From NCBI RefSeq assembly GCF_022344005.1, contig NZ_CP092194.1, forward strand, positions 62,001-126,000: a DNA stretch of 64,000 bases, in the 5' to 3' direction. Within the stretch, counting starts at the first letter, position 1. Every line of letters begins with the position of its first letter. The stretch is from Deinococcus sp. KNUC1210. Lineage in GTDB: Bacteria > Deinococcota > Deinococci > Deinococcales > Deinococcaceae. This document shows, one piece after another, positions 26,165 through 34,488 of the stretch. Below the pieces are notes generated by a model. The model was given only the letters and a program-made list of their open reading frames with translations, had not been told where the DNA came from and made no database searches. The position numbers were made by a program, and so were the translations under genes.

Positions 26165-27058
26165 ATGCCCACTGTCCGCAATGATGCCGTCCACGCCACG
26201 CAGCAGGCCCTGCAGGACACAGCCGAGCAAGCCGCACCCGGGCTGGAAGGCCTGGCGCGGCTCGGCTACGCTGGAAAAGGCGTGTTGTACCTGACCATCG
26301 GTCTGCTCGCGCTACTACAGGCCACCCACCGACCGGGTGGTGAGGTCACCGACCAGCGCGGGGCGATGACGGCGATCGATCATCTGCCGGGCGGATCGTT
26401 TCTGCTCATCCTGCTGGGCCTCGGGCTGGCTGGCTACGCCGTGTGGCAGGTCATCCGCGCGTTGCTCGACCCGGAACGTCAGGGGCATTCGCCACATGGA
26501 CTGATCAAGCGGGCGGGGTACCTGCTGAGTGCCGGGTCGTACCTGGCCCTGGCGATCGCCGCGACCGTCCGCATGCCGACTCGCGGCACCGGCGCGCAGA
26601 CACGGGACTGGACCGCGCAGCTGCTGCACCTCCCCGGCGGGCGGATCCTGGTGGGGTTGATCGGCGTGGCGGTGCTGGCGGTGGCGGCCAATGAACTGCG
26701 CCTGGCGGTGACCGCGTCGTTCATGGCGGAGATGGACCTGTCCGGCCCCGGTCAGACGCGCCGGACGATGGTGGAGCGGGTCGGCCGGGTGGGCATCGCG
26801 GCGCGGGCGGTGGTCTTCGCGGTGATCGGCTGGTTCTTCCTCCAGGCCGCCTGGAAGGCCGCTTCCACGCAGGCTGGCGGCGTGAAAGACGCCCTGGACG
26901 CGCTCGCATCGAGCCCGTTCGGTCCAGGGCTGTTGGCGCTGATCGCCGCAGGTCTGATCCTGTACGGGGTGTACTGCGAGGTGCTCGCCGTGTACCGCCG
27001 AATTCACATCGCTCCGGCCAGCCCGAACCAGCCGAGCAGCGGAGCGGCCAGCCGCTGA
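26165..27058 (+). CDS. DUF1206 family membrane protein
   Basis: A 297-aa protein with three repeats of a two-helix unit, as in DUF1206: GLEGLARLGYAGKGVLYLTI, then LIKRAGYLLSAGSYLALAIA, then VERVGRVGIAARAVVFAVIG. Each starts with a conserved R-x-G-x-x-(A/G)-(R/K) and is followed by a second hydrophobic helix. Six membrane segments in all. Family function is unknown. It stands alone, with degraded DNA upstream and tRNA-like units downstream. Confidence 0.85.
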   Translation: MPTVRNDAVHATQQALQDTAEQAAPGLEGLARLGYAGKGVLYLTIGLLALLQATHRPGGEVTDQRGAMTAIDHLPGGSFLLILLGLGLAGYAVWQVIRALLDPERQGHSPHGLIKRAGYLLSAGSYLALAIAATVRMPTRGTGAQTRDWTAQLLHLPGGRILVGLIGVAVLAVAANELRLAVTASFMAEMDLSGPGQTRRTMVERVGRVGIAARAVVFAVIGWFFLQAAWKAASTQAGGVKDALDALASSPFGPGLLALIAAGLILYGVYCEVLAVYRRIHIAPASPNQPSSGAASR

Positions 27059-27396
27059 CCAGACTGCCGCGGCACGGCCAGCAGGGGATGTGACGCTGAA
27101 TGGCGTGATGACACCACGCTCTCCCAGTTGCAGCCCTACCCTCCTCCAGCCTCTTTTCTGTGTCCATTTTTCTGCGTTCATAGCATCAGGGCCGGTACTG
27201 CGCTAACGAAGTTTCTGTCCTGCACGACCGCGTGGTTGAGGCAGGTTCTGGTCGGCGTTGGCTTGAGCGGAACTGGGTTGAGGGAACCTGGTGCTCCCGG
27301 CCGCCTCTACCCGTCTGGACCGGGCAACCGCCTTCGTTCACGGAGTTCCAGAGGTACCTTCACCGACCGTTCGTCAGCTCCTCAGCAGGGTCAAGG
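27059..27396. other. spacer before the tRNA-like units
   Basis: About 340 bp, no supported gene. The first tRNA-like unit might begin near 27345 (GTTCCAG could pair with CTGGACA at 27416 for five of seven bases), but I could not fold a D or anticodon arm there. Confidence 0.35.
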
Positions 27397-27423
27397 TCAG
27401 CGGTTCGAGTCCGCTCTGGACAA
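27397..27423 (+). ncRNA. tRNA-like T arm and acceptor 3' side, unit 1
   Basis: AGCGG-TTCGAGT-CCGCT is a perfect T arm with the invariant TTCGA loop, followed by CTGGACA and A73. No complete cloverleaf could be drawn upstream. It is followed after one base by an extended hairpin, as in unit 2. Confidence 0.4.
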
Positions 27424-27424
27424 A

Positions 27425-27461
27425 GGGAGCAGCCCGCCCTGCTAAGGCGGTGTCTGCTCCC
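27425..27461 (+). terminator. extended hairpin of unit 1
   Basis: GGGAGCAG pairs perfectly with CTGCTCCC, and an inner stem CCGCC/GGCGG closes the 7-nt loop CTGCTAA. The inner part looks like a Ser(GCU) anticodon arm. No T tract follows. Confidence 0.5.
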
Positions 27462-27508
27462 ACTACACTTGACCAGCGCTGGCCCGCAGCGAGGCTTTAT
27501 CCTTCAGT

Positions 27509-27580
27509 CGCCCGGTGGTGAAGTGGAAACACGCTTGGATTGCATTCAAGAGATCGGCGGTTCGAATCCGCTCCGGGCCG
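27509..27580 (+). tRNA. tRNA-like cloverleaf, anticodon UGC by position
   Basis: A near-complete cloverleaf folds by hand. Acceptor CGCCCGG/CCGGGCC pairs six of seven (1-72 is C-C). The D arm is GTG/CAC with GG in the loop. The anticodon arm is CTTGG/TCAAG with loop ATTGCAT, giving TGC at 34-36. The variable loop is 5 nt, and the T arm GGCGG/CCGCT has loop TTCGAAT. The discriminator is G; no CCA is encoded. The anticodon would read Ala codons, but the G3-U70 pair needed for alanine charging is absent. It could be a degenerate phage- or plasmid-type tRNA. Confidence 0.45.
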
Positions 27581-27581
27581 A

Positions 27582-27617
27582 AAGGGCAGCGCCGTCTCCA
27601 ACACGGTGGCTGCCCTT
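27582..27617 (+). terminator. extended hairpin of unit 2
   Basis: AAGGGCAGC pairs perfectly with GCTGCCCTT, with an inner stem CCGT/ACGG and a 7-nt loop CTCCAAC. Same design as the hairpin at 27425-27461. It lies 22 bp before the next start codon, so it could also affect that gene's translation. Confidence 0.5.
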
Positions 27618-27638
27618 CAATCATCAGGGAGACAGAGT

Positions 27639-28907
27639 TTGAGCGACGACCTTACACCGCAGGACTGGGACACGGCACGGCGCGTGCTGCAGGCGGTCCT
27701 ACGCGACCCCGCGCTGGCCGAATCGCAGCCGGCGTTCAGCACGCTGGTGGCCGGAGTCAACCGGCTGGGCCGCAAGCATGCCCGGCAGCAGGAACGGCTG
27801 ACGCGCCCACCTGTTCCGAGCAGCCGTGACCTGCCCACCTGCTATATCTGCAAGGCCCGCTATGCCCAGCCACACACGTCCAATCCCTCCCTGTGTCCAA
27901 CCTGCGGGGCCTTCAACGCCGAGAAACGTCACGGGCGTACCGATCTGCATGGCCGCGTGGCCGTGCTGACCGGAGGCCGCGTGAAAATCGGATACGAAAC
28001 CGCCCTCAAGCTGCTGCGCGACGGGGCGCGGGTCATCGTGACCACCCGGTTTCCCCAGGACGCCGCGCGGCGCTATGCCCAGGAACCCGACGTGGCCGCG
28101 TGGCAAGCGCAGCTGACGCTGTACGGCCTGGATCTGCGTGACCTGCACGGCGTGCAGCGCTTCATCGATCACCTGAACGCTCACGAGCGGCACCTGGACA
28201 TCCTGATCAACAACGCGGCCCAGACGATTTCGCGCCCGGCGGCCTTCTACGCACACCTGCTGGCGGGCGAGCGACACGCGTTGCCCGGAACAGCAGGGAT
28301 CCAGCTGCGGCACCCCGCTCCCCTGGCCCTGCTGGACAACGCGCAGCCGACGCCAGACCTGTCACCCTATTTTCCCGCTGGCGAACTGGACGCCGATGGG
28401 CAGCAACTCGACCTGCGCTCCGAGAACAGTTGGAGCGCTCAGCTCGCGCAGGTCAGCACCCGTGAGCTGCTGGAAGTGCAGCTGGTCAATGCCGCCGCGC
28501 CCTTCCTGCTGTGCGCCGGGCTCAAGTCGCTGCTGCTGGCCTCGCCCTTCGAGCGGCGCTTCATCGTGAACGTCAGCGCGATGGAAGGACAGTTCACCCG
28601 CCGCAGCAAGACGGATCGCCATCCGCACACCAATATGGCCAAGGCTGCGCTGAACATGCTGACCCGCACCAGCGGCCCCGACCTGGCGGGCAGCAGTATC
28701 TACATGACCAGTGTGGATACCGGGTGGGTCACCAACGAGAACCCGCATCCGAAGGCCGAGCGTATGGCAGGGCTCGGCTTCGTGCCGCCCCTCGACGTGA
28801 TCGACGGCGCATCCCGCATCTATGATCCGGTGGTGAGCGGCCTGAACGAAGCCGGGAAACCCCTGTTCGGCGTGTTCCTGAAAGACTATCGTCCGTATCC
28901 CTGGTGA
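27639..28907 (+). CDS. short-chain dehydrogenase with N-terminal zinc ribbon
   Basis: A 422-aa protein from TTG 27639, preceded by AGGGAGA. Residues 70-100 hold a Cys4 knuckle (CYICKARY...CPTCGAF). The rest is a Rossmann-fold SDR: GRVAVLTGGRVKIGYETALK as the cofactor loop, LDILINNAAQ, a catalytic region RRFIVNVSAMEG, and TNMAKAALNMLTRT in place of the usual YxxxK. The active-site Tyr is not where classical SDRs have it (TDRHPHTNMAK), so catalysis is uncertain. The following gene is a truncated partner 14 bp away. Confidence 0.75.
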   Translation: MSDDLTPQDWDTARRVLQAVLRDPALAESQPAFSTLVAGVNRLGRKHARQQERLTRPPVPSSRDLPTCYICKARYAQPHTSNPSLCPTCGAFNAEKRHGRTDLHGRVAVLTGGRVKIGYETALKLLRDGARVIVTTRFPQDAARRYAQEPDVAAWQAQLTLYGLDLRDLHGVQRFIDHLNAHERHLDILINNAAQTISRPAAFYAHLLAGERHALPGTAGIQLRHPAPLALLDNAQPTPDLSPYFPAGELDADGQQLDLRSENSWSAQLAQVSTRELLEVQLVNAAAPFLLCAGLKSLLLASPFERRFIVNVSAMEGQFTRRSKTDRHPHTNMAKAALNMLTRTSGPDLAGSSIYMTSVDTGWVTNENPHPKAERMAGLGFVPPLDVIDGASRIYDPVVSGLNEAGKPLFGVFLKDYRPYPW

Positions 28908-28921
28908 GTCTGGAGGCCTGA

Positions 28922-29140
28922 ATGACCCAGTCCGACACGCCCGCACCTCATTGCCCGGTCAAGACCAGCCCTGTTCCGGATCTCCCCGCCTTTACACCGC
29001 TGCTTCAACGCCTGAGCTCGGACGCACCACTGCTGGCCGACGAGACGTTTGCGCGCGGCACGCTCCGCCGGGACGGACGTCTTGACCTGTGCAAGCAGGA
29101 TGCGGGAATTGAAGGCTGTCAGGCGCTGGTCAGAAGTACA
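28922..29140 (+). pseudogene. truncated partner gene of the SDR (leucine-rich-repeat-like start)
   Basis: ATG 28922 starts MTQSDTPAPHCPVKTSPVPD and reads on to ARGTLRRDGRLDLCKQDAGI then EGCQALV. The last part looks like the cap and first repeat of a leucine-rich-repeat protein. After about residue 72 the frame becomes low-complexity nonsense and runs antisense into the sugar dehydrogenase gene. The 3' portion was deleted. Confidence 0.45.
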
Positions 29141-29258
29141 AGGCAAAGGAGGGGATGCCGTCTAGCTCGGCCTCCCCTATCCCTTCCTTTGGGCGAACTC
29201 CTGCAACCAGGTAAGCTCGGCCTCTCTGGCTCCGAGCGTCTCCCCTGCCCCTGCGATC

Positions 29259-30376
29259 TCAGGGCGTGGCGTAGGAGATTCGGTAAATCAGACCATTTCC
29301 ATCATCCGAGAGCAGCAGGGCACCATCGGATGTGACCTGAAGATCGACGGGCCGCCCCGACGTGGTAACGCCCCGCAGAAAGCCGGTGATGAAATCTCTC
29401 GTCTCGCCCGTCTGAGGATTGACTGTGATCACCTTGTATCCGGACGGCGGCAGGCGATTCCAGGAGCCGTGCAGGGCAACAAACATCAGGTTGCGGTATT
29501 CGGCAGGAAACGACGTTCCTGTGTAGAACGCCAGTCCCAGAGGCGCAGCGTGGGCGGTGGTAGTAGCAAAGGCGGGCTGAGCGGCGTCGCAGTACGTCTG
29601 ATCCTTCTTTCCGAAATCTTTATCCCACTGCTGCGCGGCACTGCTGGCAACGGGATAGCAGTAGGGCCAGCCGTAGTTCTGACCGTCCTGTAGCCGAAAG
29701 AAGGACTCGGGGGGCGTGTCGTTCCCCTTGAAATCTCGTCCATTGGTGGTGGCGTAGAGGGTATTGCCGGACCATTCCAGGCCGACGGCATTTCTCAGGC
29801 CGGTGGCGAATGGGCGTCCGTTTTTGCCGTCTGCATCGTAGACCCAGACAGCGGCGCGTTTCGGATCGGTTTCCTCGCAGGCGTTGCAGGTGCTGCCCGC
29901 CGCGACGTACATCCTGTCATCCGGCCCGAAGACCACCGTGCGCGAGAAATGCATGCCGCCGCCGGGAAGATCGACGACCTTTTCGGGCGCGGCACTGGCC
30001 TGCACGTCTCCGGGGTATAGGGAAACCGGACGACCGCATCGGTGTTCGCCACATACAGAAACCCGCCGTGAAAAGCCAGACTGCTGGGCTTGTTGAGGCC
30101 GGACGCGAACACCTGCTGGGCGTCCAGCGTGCCGTCGTGATTGCGGTCGAGAAGCACCGAAACCTCACCAGTACTGTCATCGCTGACAAAGACATCTCCG
30201 TTTGGAGCGAGCGCCATCAGACGGGGCTTTTTGAAGCCGGTGGCGTAAACAGCCGCGTGAAATCCGGCGGGCAGGGTCAGACCCAGATCGGGAGAGGTGG
30301 TATTGGGGCCGGTCACCACCGCGCACGCACTGAGCGCCGCCGTCAGACTCAAGGCCACCAGACCGAGCCGCTTCAT
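29259..30376 (-). pseudogene. PQQ-dependent sugar (sorbosone-type) dehydrogenase lipoprotein, one-base frameshift
   Basis: ATG 30376 gives signal peptide MKRLGLVALSLTAALSACAV with lipobox LSAC. A beta-propeller follows: PAGFHAAVYATGFKKPRLMA, GDVFVSDDSTGEV and SSLAFHGGFLYVANT. At RFPYTP (C4 run near 30017) the frame is lost. One extra C gives GDVQASAAPEKVVDLPGG and the rest of the propeller, including GRDFKGNDTPPE, NYGWPYCYP and FVALHGSWNR. These are hallmarks of soluble glucose/sorbosone dehydrogenases that use PQQ to oxidise sugars in the envelope. Total about 372 aa. Confidence 0.8.
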
Positions 30377-30606
30377 TTCTTTGAAGGTCATACCGTATCA
30401 GAGGTCAGTGCAATGAGTTCTGTCAGCAGAACAGTTAAAGAAGAAAGAGAAAACTGCCTGAAAACAGAACAGCCCTTTTCAGTCTCTTCATCTGTGGATG
30501 AAGTCTGAAGAGGATAAGGAAAAACCGACCTGGACTGCATTGAAACGGCGTGTTTCAAAGGGGAAGTCGTCACCTGACCCACTACCCTTCCCAGAGAACC
30601 CGGCTG

Positions 30607-32273
30607 TCAGGCAGTCGGCGGCCTGAGGGCCAGATACTGGTGGACGAGCGCAATGCTCATGCTGCCTTCTCCCACACCGGAGGCGACCCGCTTGATGGAA
30701 CCCCGCCGCACGTCGCCCACCGCGAAGACGCCGGGCAGACTGGTTTCCAGAAGAAAGGGGTCGCGCTCGTGTGTCCAGCCCCCGGCAGCCTGCAGATCGA
30801 GGCCGGTACACAGATAGCCGTGCTCATCACGCTTCACGGCGTCTGGGAGCCAGTCGGTGCGGGCATCTGCGCCGATGAAGACGAACAGGGCGTCGGTCTC
30901 CAGCGTGCGCTCCTGTCCGTCGCGGCTGTCTCTGACCGTGATGGCCGACAGGTGGGTGTCGCCGTGGAGTTCTGTCACCTGACAGTTCAGGCAGACCGTG
31001 ACATTCTGTTTGCCCCGGAGTTGCTCGATCAGGTACTGCGACATGCTCTTCTCGATCTGGTCGGCACGGATCAGCAGCGTGACCGTGTCGGCGTAGCTGG
31101 AAAATACATGGCCGCCTGCCCTGCCGAGTTGCCGCCGCCGATCAGGTACACGTGTTTGCCCCGGGTGGCCGCCGCTTCACTCCGCGCCGCGCCGTACCAC
31201 ACGCCGCGTCCGCTCAGGCGCTCCGCGCCCGGCAGCGGCAGGGTACGCCACTCCACGCCGGTCGCCAGCACCACGCTGCGGGCCTGCACCTCATCTCCGC
31301 CGTCCAGCGTCACGCAGTAGCCCCTGTGACTGGGATGTGGTTGCAGGCCCGTCGCCTGCCGGGTCGTGATGACCTCGGCTCCGAAGCGCCTGGCTTGCCG
31401 CAGGGCACGGGCGCTGAGGTTGTCGCCGGATACGCCTGTGGGAAAGCCCAGATAATTCTCGATCCGGCTGCTCGTACCGGCCTGACCGCCGGGGGCCTGC
31501 TTTTCCACCAGCAGCGTGCACAGGCCCTCGGACGCGCCGTAAACCGCTGCCGCCAGCCCCGCCGGGCCACCGCCCAGAATGACCACGTCGTACTCGGGGC
31601 GCTCCGGAACGACAGACAACCCCACCCGCACAGCCAGTTCGCGCATGCTGGGCCGTGTCAGCACCTCGCCGTCCGGCAGCACCACCACCGGCAGCGGCTC
31701 CGCGTTGACGTGTTGGGCGATCAGCGCGGTATGCGCCTCCTCTTCGGGTTGCAGCCAGCGGTAAGGCACCTGATTGCGGGCCAGAAATTCACGCAGCCCG
31801 GAGCAGTCCACATCAGCCGCTTCACCGATCAGCAGCAGAACGCTCTGCGAGGTCTGGAGGACCGCATTTCGCAGATTGCCCACCCGCCGCGTCATATTTT
31901 TCATCACGCTGGCCGCCAGGGCGTCCGAACGCGACAGGAGCGACATGAAATCCAGCGCTTCCAGCCGCAGGACCCGCAGCGGTGTGAGCGCCTGGAGCGT
32001 CGCCGTGGAGACCGAGCCGAGCAGCAGCGGCACCTCACCGAACGAATCGCCCGGATGATAGGTGTCGAGATTCGCCGCAGCGCCTCCCACCATTTTGGTC
32101 ACGGCGATTTCACCTTCCACCAGCACGAAAAAGGCGGCGGCGTCTCCCTCTTCGAGCAGGTATTCGCCCTCATTGAGTCGGATGTCGGCGGCCGAGTGCG
32201 CGACCTCCTCCAGACAGCCATCGTCGAGCGTGGAAAACAGGGCCAGTGTACGCAGCAGATCAGCTGTGATCAT
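30607..32273 (-). pseudogene. cNMP-binding domain fused to a thioredoxin-reductase-like flavoprotein, one-base frameshift
   Basis: Residues 1-120 form a Crp-type cyclic-nucleotide-binding domain (LNEGEYLLEEGDAAAFFVLV; YHPGDSFGEVPLL). A small linker domain (about 140-205) precedes a two-dinucleotide flavoprotein: VVILGGGPAGLAAAVYGASE for FAD and VYLIGGGNSAGQAAMYF for NAD(P). The place where thioredoxin reductases have CxxC reads GVWYGAARSEA, so no redox disulphide is present. The frame breaks at T4 near 31111. T5 restores SSYADTVTLLIRADQIEKSM and the C-terminus. About 555 aa when joined. The role may be nucleotide-sensing redox control, by inference. Confidence 0.8.
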
Positions 32274-32373
32274 AAGTGCTCCAGAGAGGGGAACGTGCCC
32301 CTGATACCGCCGTCAGCATACCGGCTGCGGTCAATTCATACACCTCCCCGTTCGGTCAGGAACGCGCTGCAGG

Positions 32374-32679
32374 TCAGGGCTGGTCGGCGGCCTCGGGCTT
32401 GCGGCGGACCATCCGGGTCTGAAGCGGCATGAAGCTGCCGCCCACCGGAAAACGCCCCAGCTTCGTGACCTGGGCCTGGTGTTCGGCGACCCACCGCTGT
32501 TCGGCCACTGTCAGGCGGTAGGTACTGCTCAGGAGATAGACCGGCTTGGACGCGCCCTCGGGCAACAGAGCGTACAGCACGGTCGCCAGACGTTCGCCCC
32601 GGAAGTCCGACAGCGCCAGACCCGCCTTTTTGGCGGCGGCTTCGGTGGGATACAGGCGGAGGGGTGGCTTGCTGGACAT
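32374..32679 (-). CDS. small hypothetical protein
   Basis: A 101-aa basic protein, MSSKPPLRLYPTEAAAKKAG then TVLYALLPEGASKPVYLLSS and VGGSFMPLQTRMVRRK. It reads like a compact alpha/beta domain. ATG 32679 has no clear ribosome binding site; an in-frame GTG lies one codon upstream. No family was recognised. It is 92 bp after the GAF-GGDEF gene on the same strand. Confidence 0.6.
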   Translation of the reverse strand: MSSKPPLRLYPTEAAAKKAGLALSDFRGERLATVLYALLPEGASKPVYLLSSTYRLTVAEQRWVAEHQAQVTKLGRFPVGGSFMPLQTRMVRRKPEAADQP

Positions 32680-32770
32680 CACGACAGTCTAGAACAAGGA
32701 CGGGCAGAGTTGGGAGGGCATAAGGCCTGACGCCGCCGGCCTCTGCCGAAAGCAACAACCTGAGGCCCTG

Positions 32771-34306
32771 TCAGAGCACCGTTTCCGGCAGCGCTGCACG
32801 CCGCAGGGCCTGACGCCGCTGCTTGACGGCGTACATGCGGGCGTCTGCCAGTTCCAGCAGCGCGTTTCCGGTGGCCTCGTGGCTGTAGGCGACACCGACG
32901 CTCACACCGGTCAGGCCCGCCACCTGACGGGCGGCGAGAAACGCCACATCCACCGTTTCCAGCACCGCTTCTTCCTCGGTATGCTCCAGAAGCACCACGA
33001 ATTCGTCGCCCCCAAAGCGGTACAGCCGCGCCGGTTCATCCAGGGCAGCGCTCAGGGTACTTCCGAAGACCCTCAACACCCGGTCGCCCTGAGCATGGCC
33101 TTCCTGATCGTTGACCGCCTTAAAGCCGTCCAGATCGAGCATCGCCAGCGTAAAGGGCTGTCCCCGGGTCTTCCAGGCCCGCAGATCGTCTTCGAAGGTT
33201 CGGCGGTTGAGCAGACCGGTCAGCGGGTCCTGCTGCGCCTGCTTCACCGCCGCCCGCGTCACGATCTGCCGGTCGAGGGCACTGGCGATGCTGCGGCCCG
33301 CCGATTCCAGCAGTGCCCGGTCGCTGCCGCGCCACTGCGTCACGGCATTGTCCTGAAGCCGCACAGTCAGCAGCAGCAACGTCGTCTGCCCACGTGTTCC
33401 CAGCGGCACCCAGGCGACCTGCTGAATGCCGGTTGCGCTGACCTCGGCAAGCGCCCCGGAATGCAGCGCATAGTCGTCCAGATACACGGGCGTGGTCGCT
33501 GTTCGCAGCGTCCGCGTCACGCCCCCCGACCAGTGCGGCAGCTTCGGCGGCAGCGACGCGAGTTCCTGGGGCAGACCGGGCCGGACATAGGCCGCCTCGA
33601 TCCGAAATTCGTCGCCCTCAAAGACCGCCAGGCCGGCGTAGTCGCTGGCGATGGACTCGCCCAGCAGGGCCGCCGCCGAGAGCGTCATGTATTCCGGGTC
33701 GAGGTCCAGATCCATCAGACTGGTCACGCCTTCCAGCACACGTGCCTGATTGAGCGTGCGGCGCAGTTCCTGGGCGTACTGCGCCTGTGCCCCCACCTCC
33801 CGCTGAAGCTGATGGTTGTTCAGCCGCAGTTCCAGTTCGCTGACCACGGTATCGGCCAGGTCCTGAAGCGCCTGGAGATCGGCATTGTGCATTGGATGAA
33901 GCTGGGTATCCATCACACACAGCGTGCCGATCCGGTGCCCCGACGGTGTGGTCAGGGGTGCGCCCGCATAGGTCCGCAGGCCCGGCTCACCCTGCACCGC
34001 CGGGAGGTCGGCGAAGCGCGGATCGAGCTGAATGTTCTCGATCACCAGCGGCGTGTCCTGAAGAATTGTCCAGGCGCAGAAGGCCGACGCACGTTCAGAG
34101 GACCCGGTGGGAAACCCGACCGCCGCCTTGCTCCAGATCCGGTGCTGATCGATCAGATGAACGAAAGCGTAGGGCGTGCCGAGCAGATAGGAGGCGAGCC
34201 GGGTCAGACGGTCAAAGGCGGCTTCTGGCGGGGTGTCGAGGATTTCGTAACGTGCCAGCGCCAGCAGCCGGGCGTACTCGTTATCGGGAAGCGGCGCACT
34301 AATCAT
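32771..34306 (-). CDS. GAF-GAF-GGDEF diguanylate cyclase
   Basis: A 511-aa soluble protein. The first GAF domain (about 20-165) begins [20 protein letters not shown] and contains the typical [19 protein letters not shown]. The second GAF-like domain spans about 190-335. The C-terminal GGDEF domain (about 350-500) has [12 protein letters not shown], the metal-binding [11 protein letters not shown], and an intact active site [12 protein letters not shown]. No RxxD inhibitory site stands five residues before it. It probably makes c-di-GMP in response to a small ligand or redox signal. A second GGDEF gene lies at 52.8 kb. Confidence 0.9.
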   Translation of the reverse strand: MISAPLPDNEYARLLALARYEILDTPPEAAFDRLTRLASYLLGTPYAFVHLIDQHRIWSKAAVGFPTGSSERASAFCAWTILQDTPLVIENIQLDPRFADLPAVQGEPGLRTYAGAPLTTPSGHRIGTLCVMDTQLHPMHNADLQALQDLADTVVSELELRLNNHQLQREVGAQAQYAQELRRTLNQARVLEGVTSLMDLDLDPEYMTLSAAALLGESIASDYAGLAVFEGDEFRIEAAYVRPGLPQELASLPPKLPHWSGGVTRTLRTATTPVYLDDYALHSGALAEVSATGIQQVAWVPLGTRGQTTLLLLTVRLQDNAVTQWRGSDRALLESAGRSIASALDRQIVTRAAVKQAQQDPLTGLLNRRTFEDDLRAWKTRGQPFTLAMLDLDGFKAVNDQEGHAQGDRVLRVFGSTLSAALDEPARLYRFGGDEFVVLLEHTEEEAVLETVDVAFLAARQVAGLTGVSVGVAYSHEATGNALLELADARMYAVKQRRQALRRAALPETVL

Positions 34307-34488
34307 CTGCGTTTACAATACACAGTTTCGCTTTCAAGGCTCTGACAGAAGACATTGTAAAAATGTGAGTCGCATAAATGTATCATGAAAAGGCCAATAT
34401 TAAGAAGGCTGCCTGATTTGCAGTTGCGTTGCCATCCAAGTGACATTCTCACAGACTCTCGATATCCGGAAGAACTCGGACACCGCCT

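Noticed and set aside
27509..27580. Amber-suppressor tRNA that could explain the in-frame TAG codons
   Set aside because: The only foldable tRNA-like sequence has UGC at the anticodon position, not CUA.
31152..34345. Long + strand frames (426 and 488 codons) opposite the cNMP-flavoprotein and GGDEF genes
   Set aside because: Antisense shadows; the minus-strand frames carry all recognised motifs.
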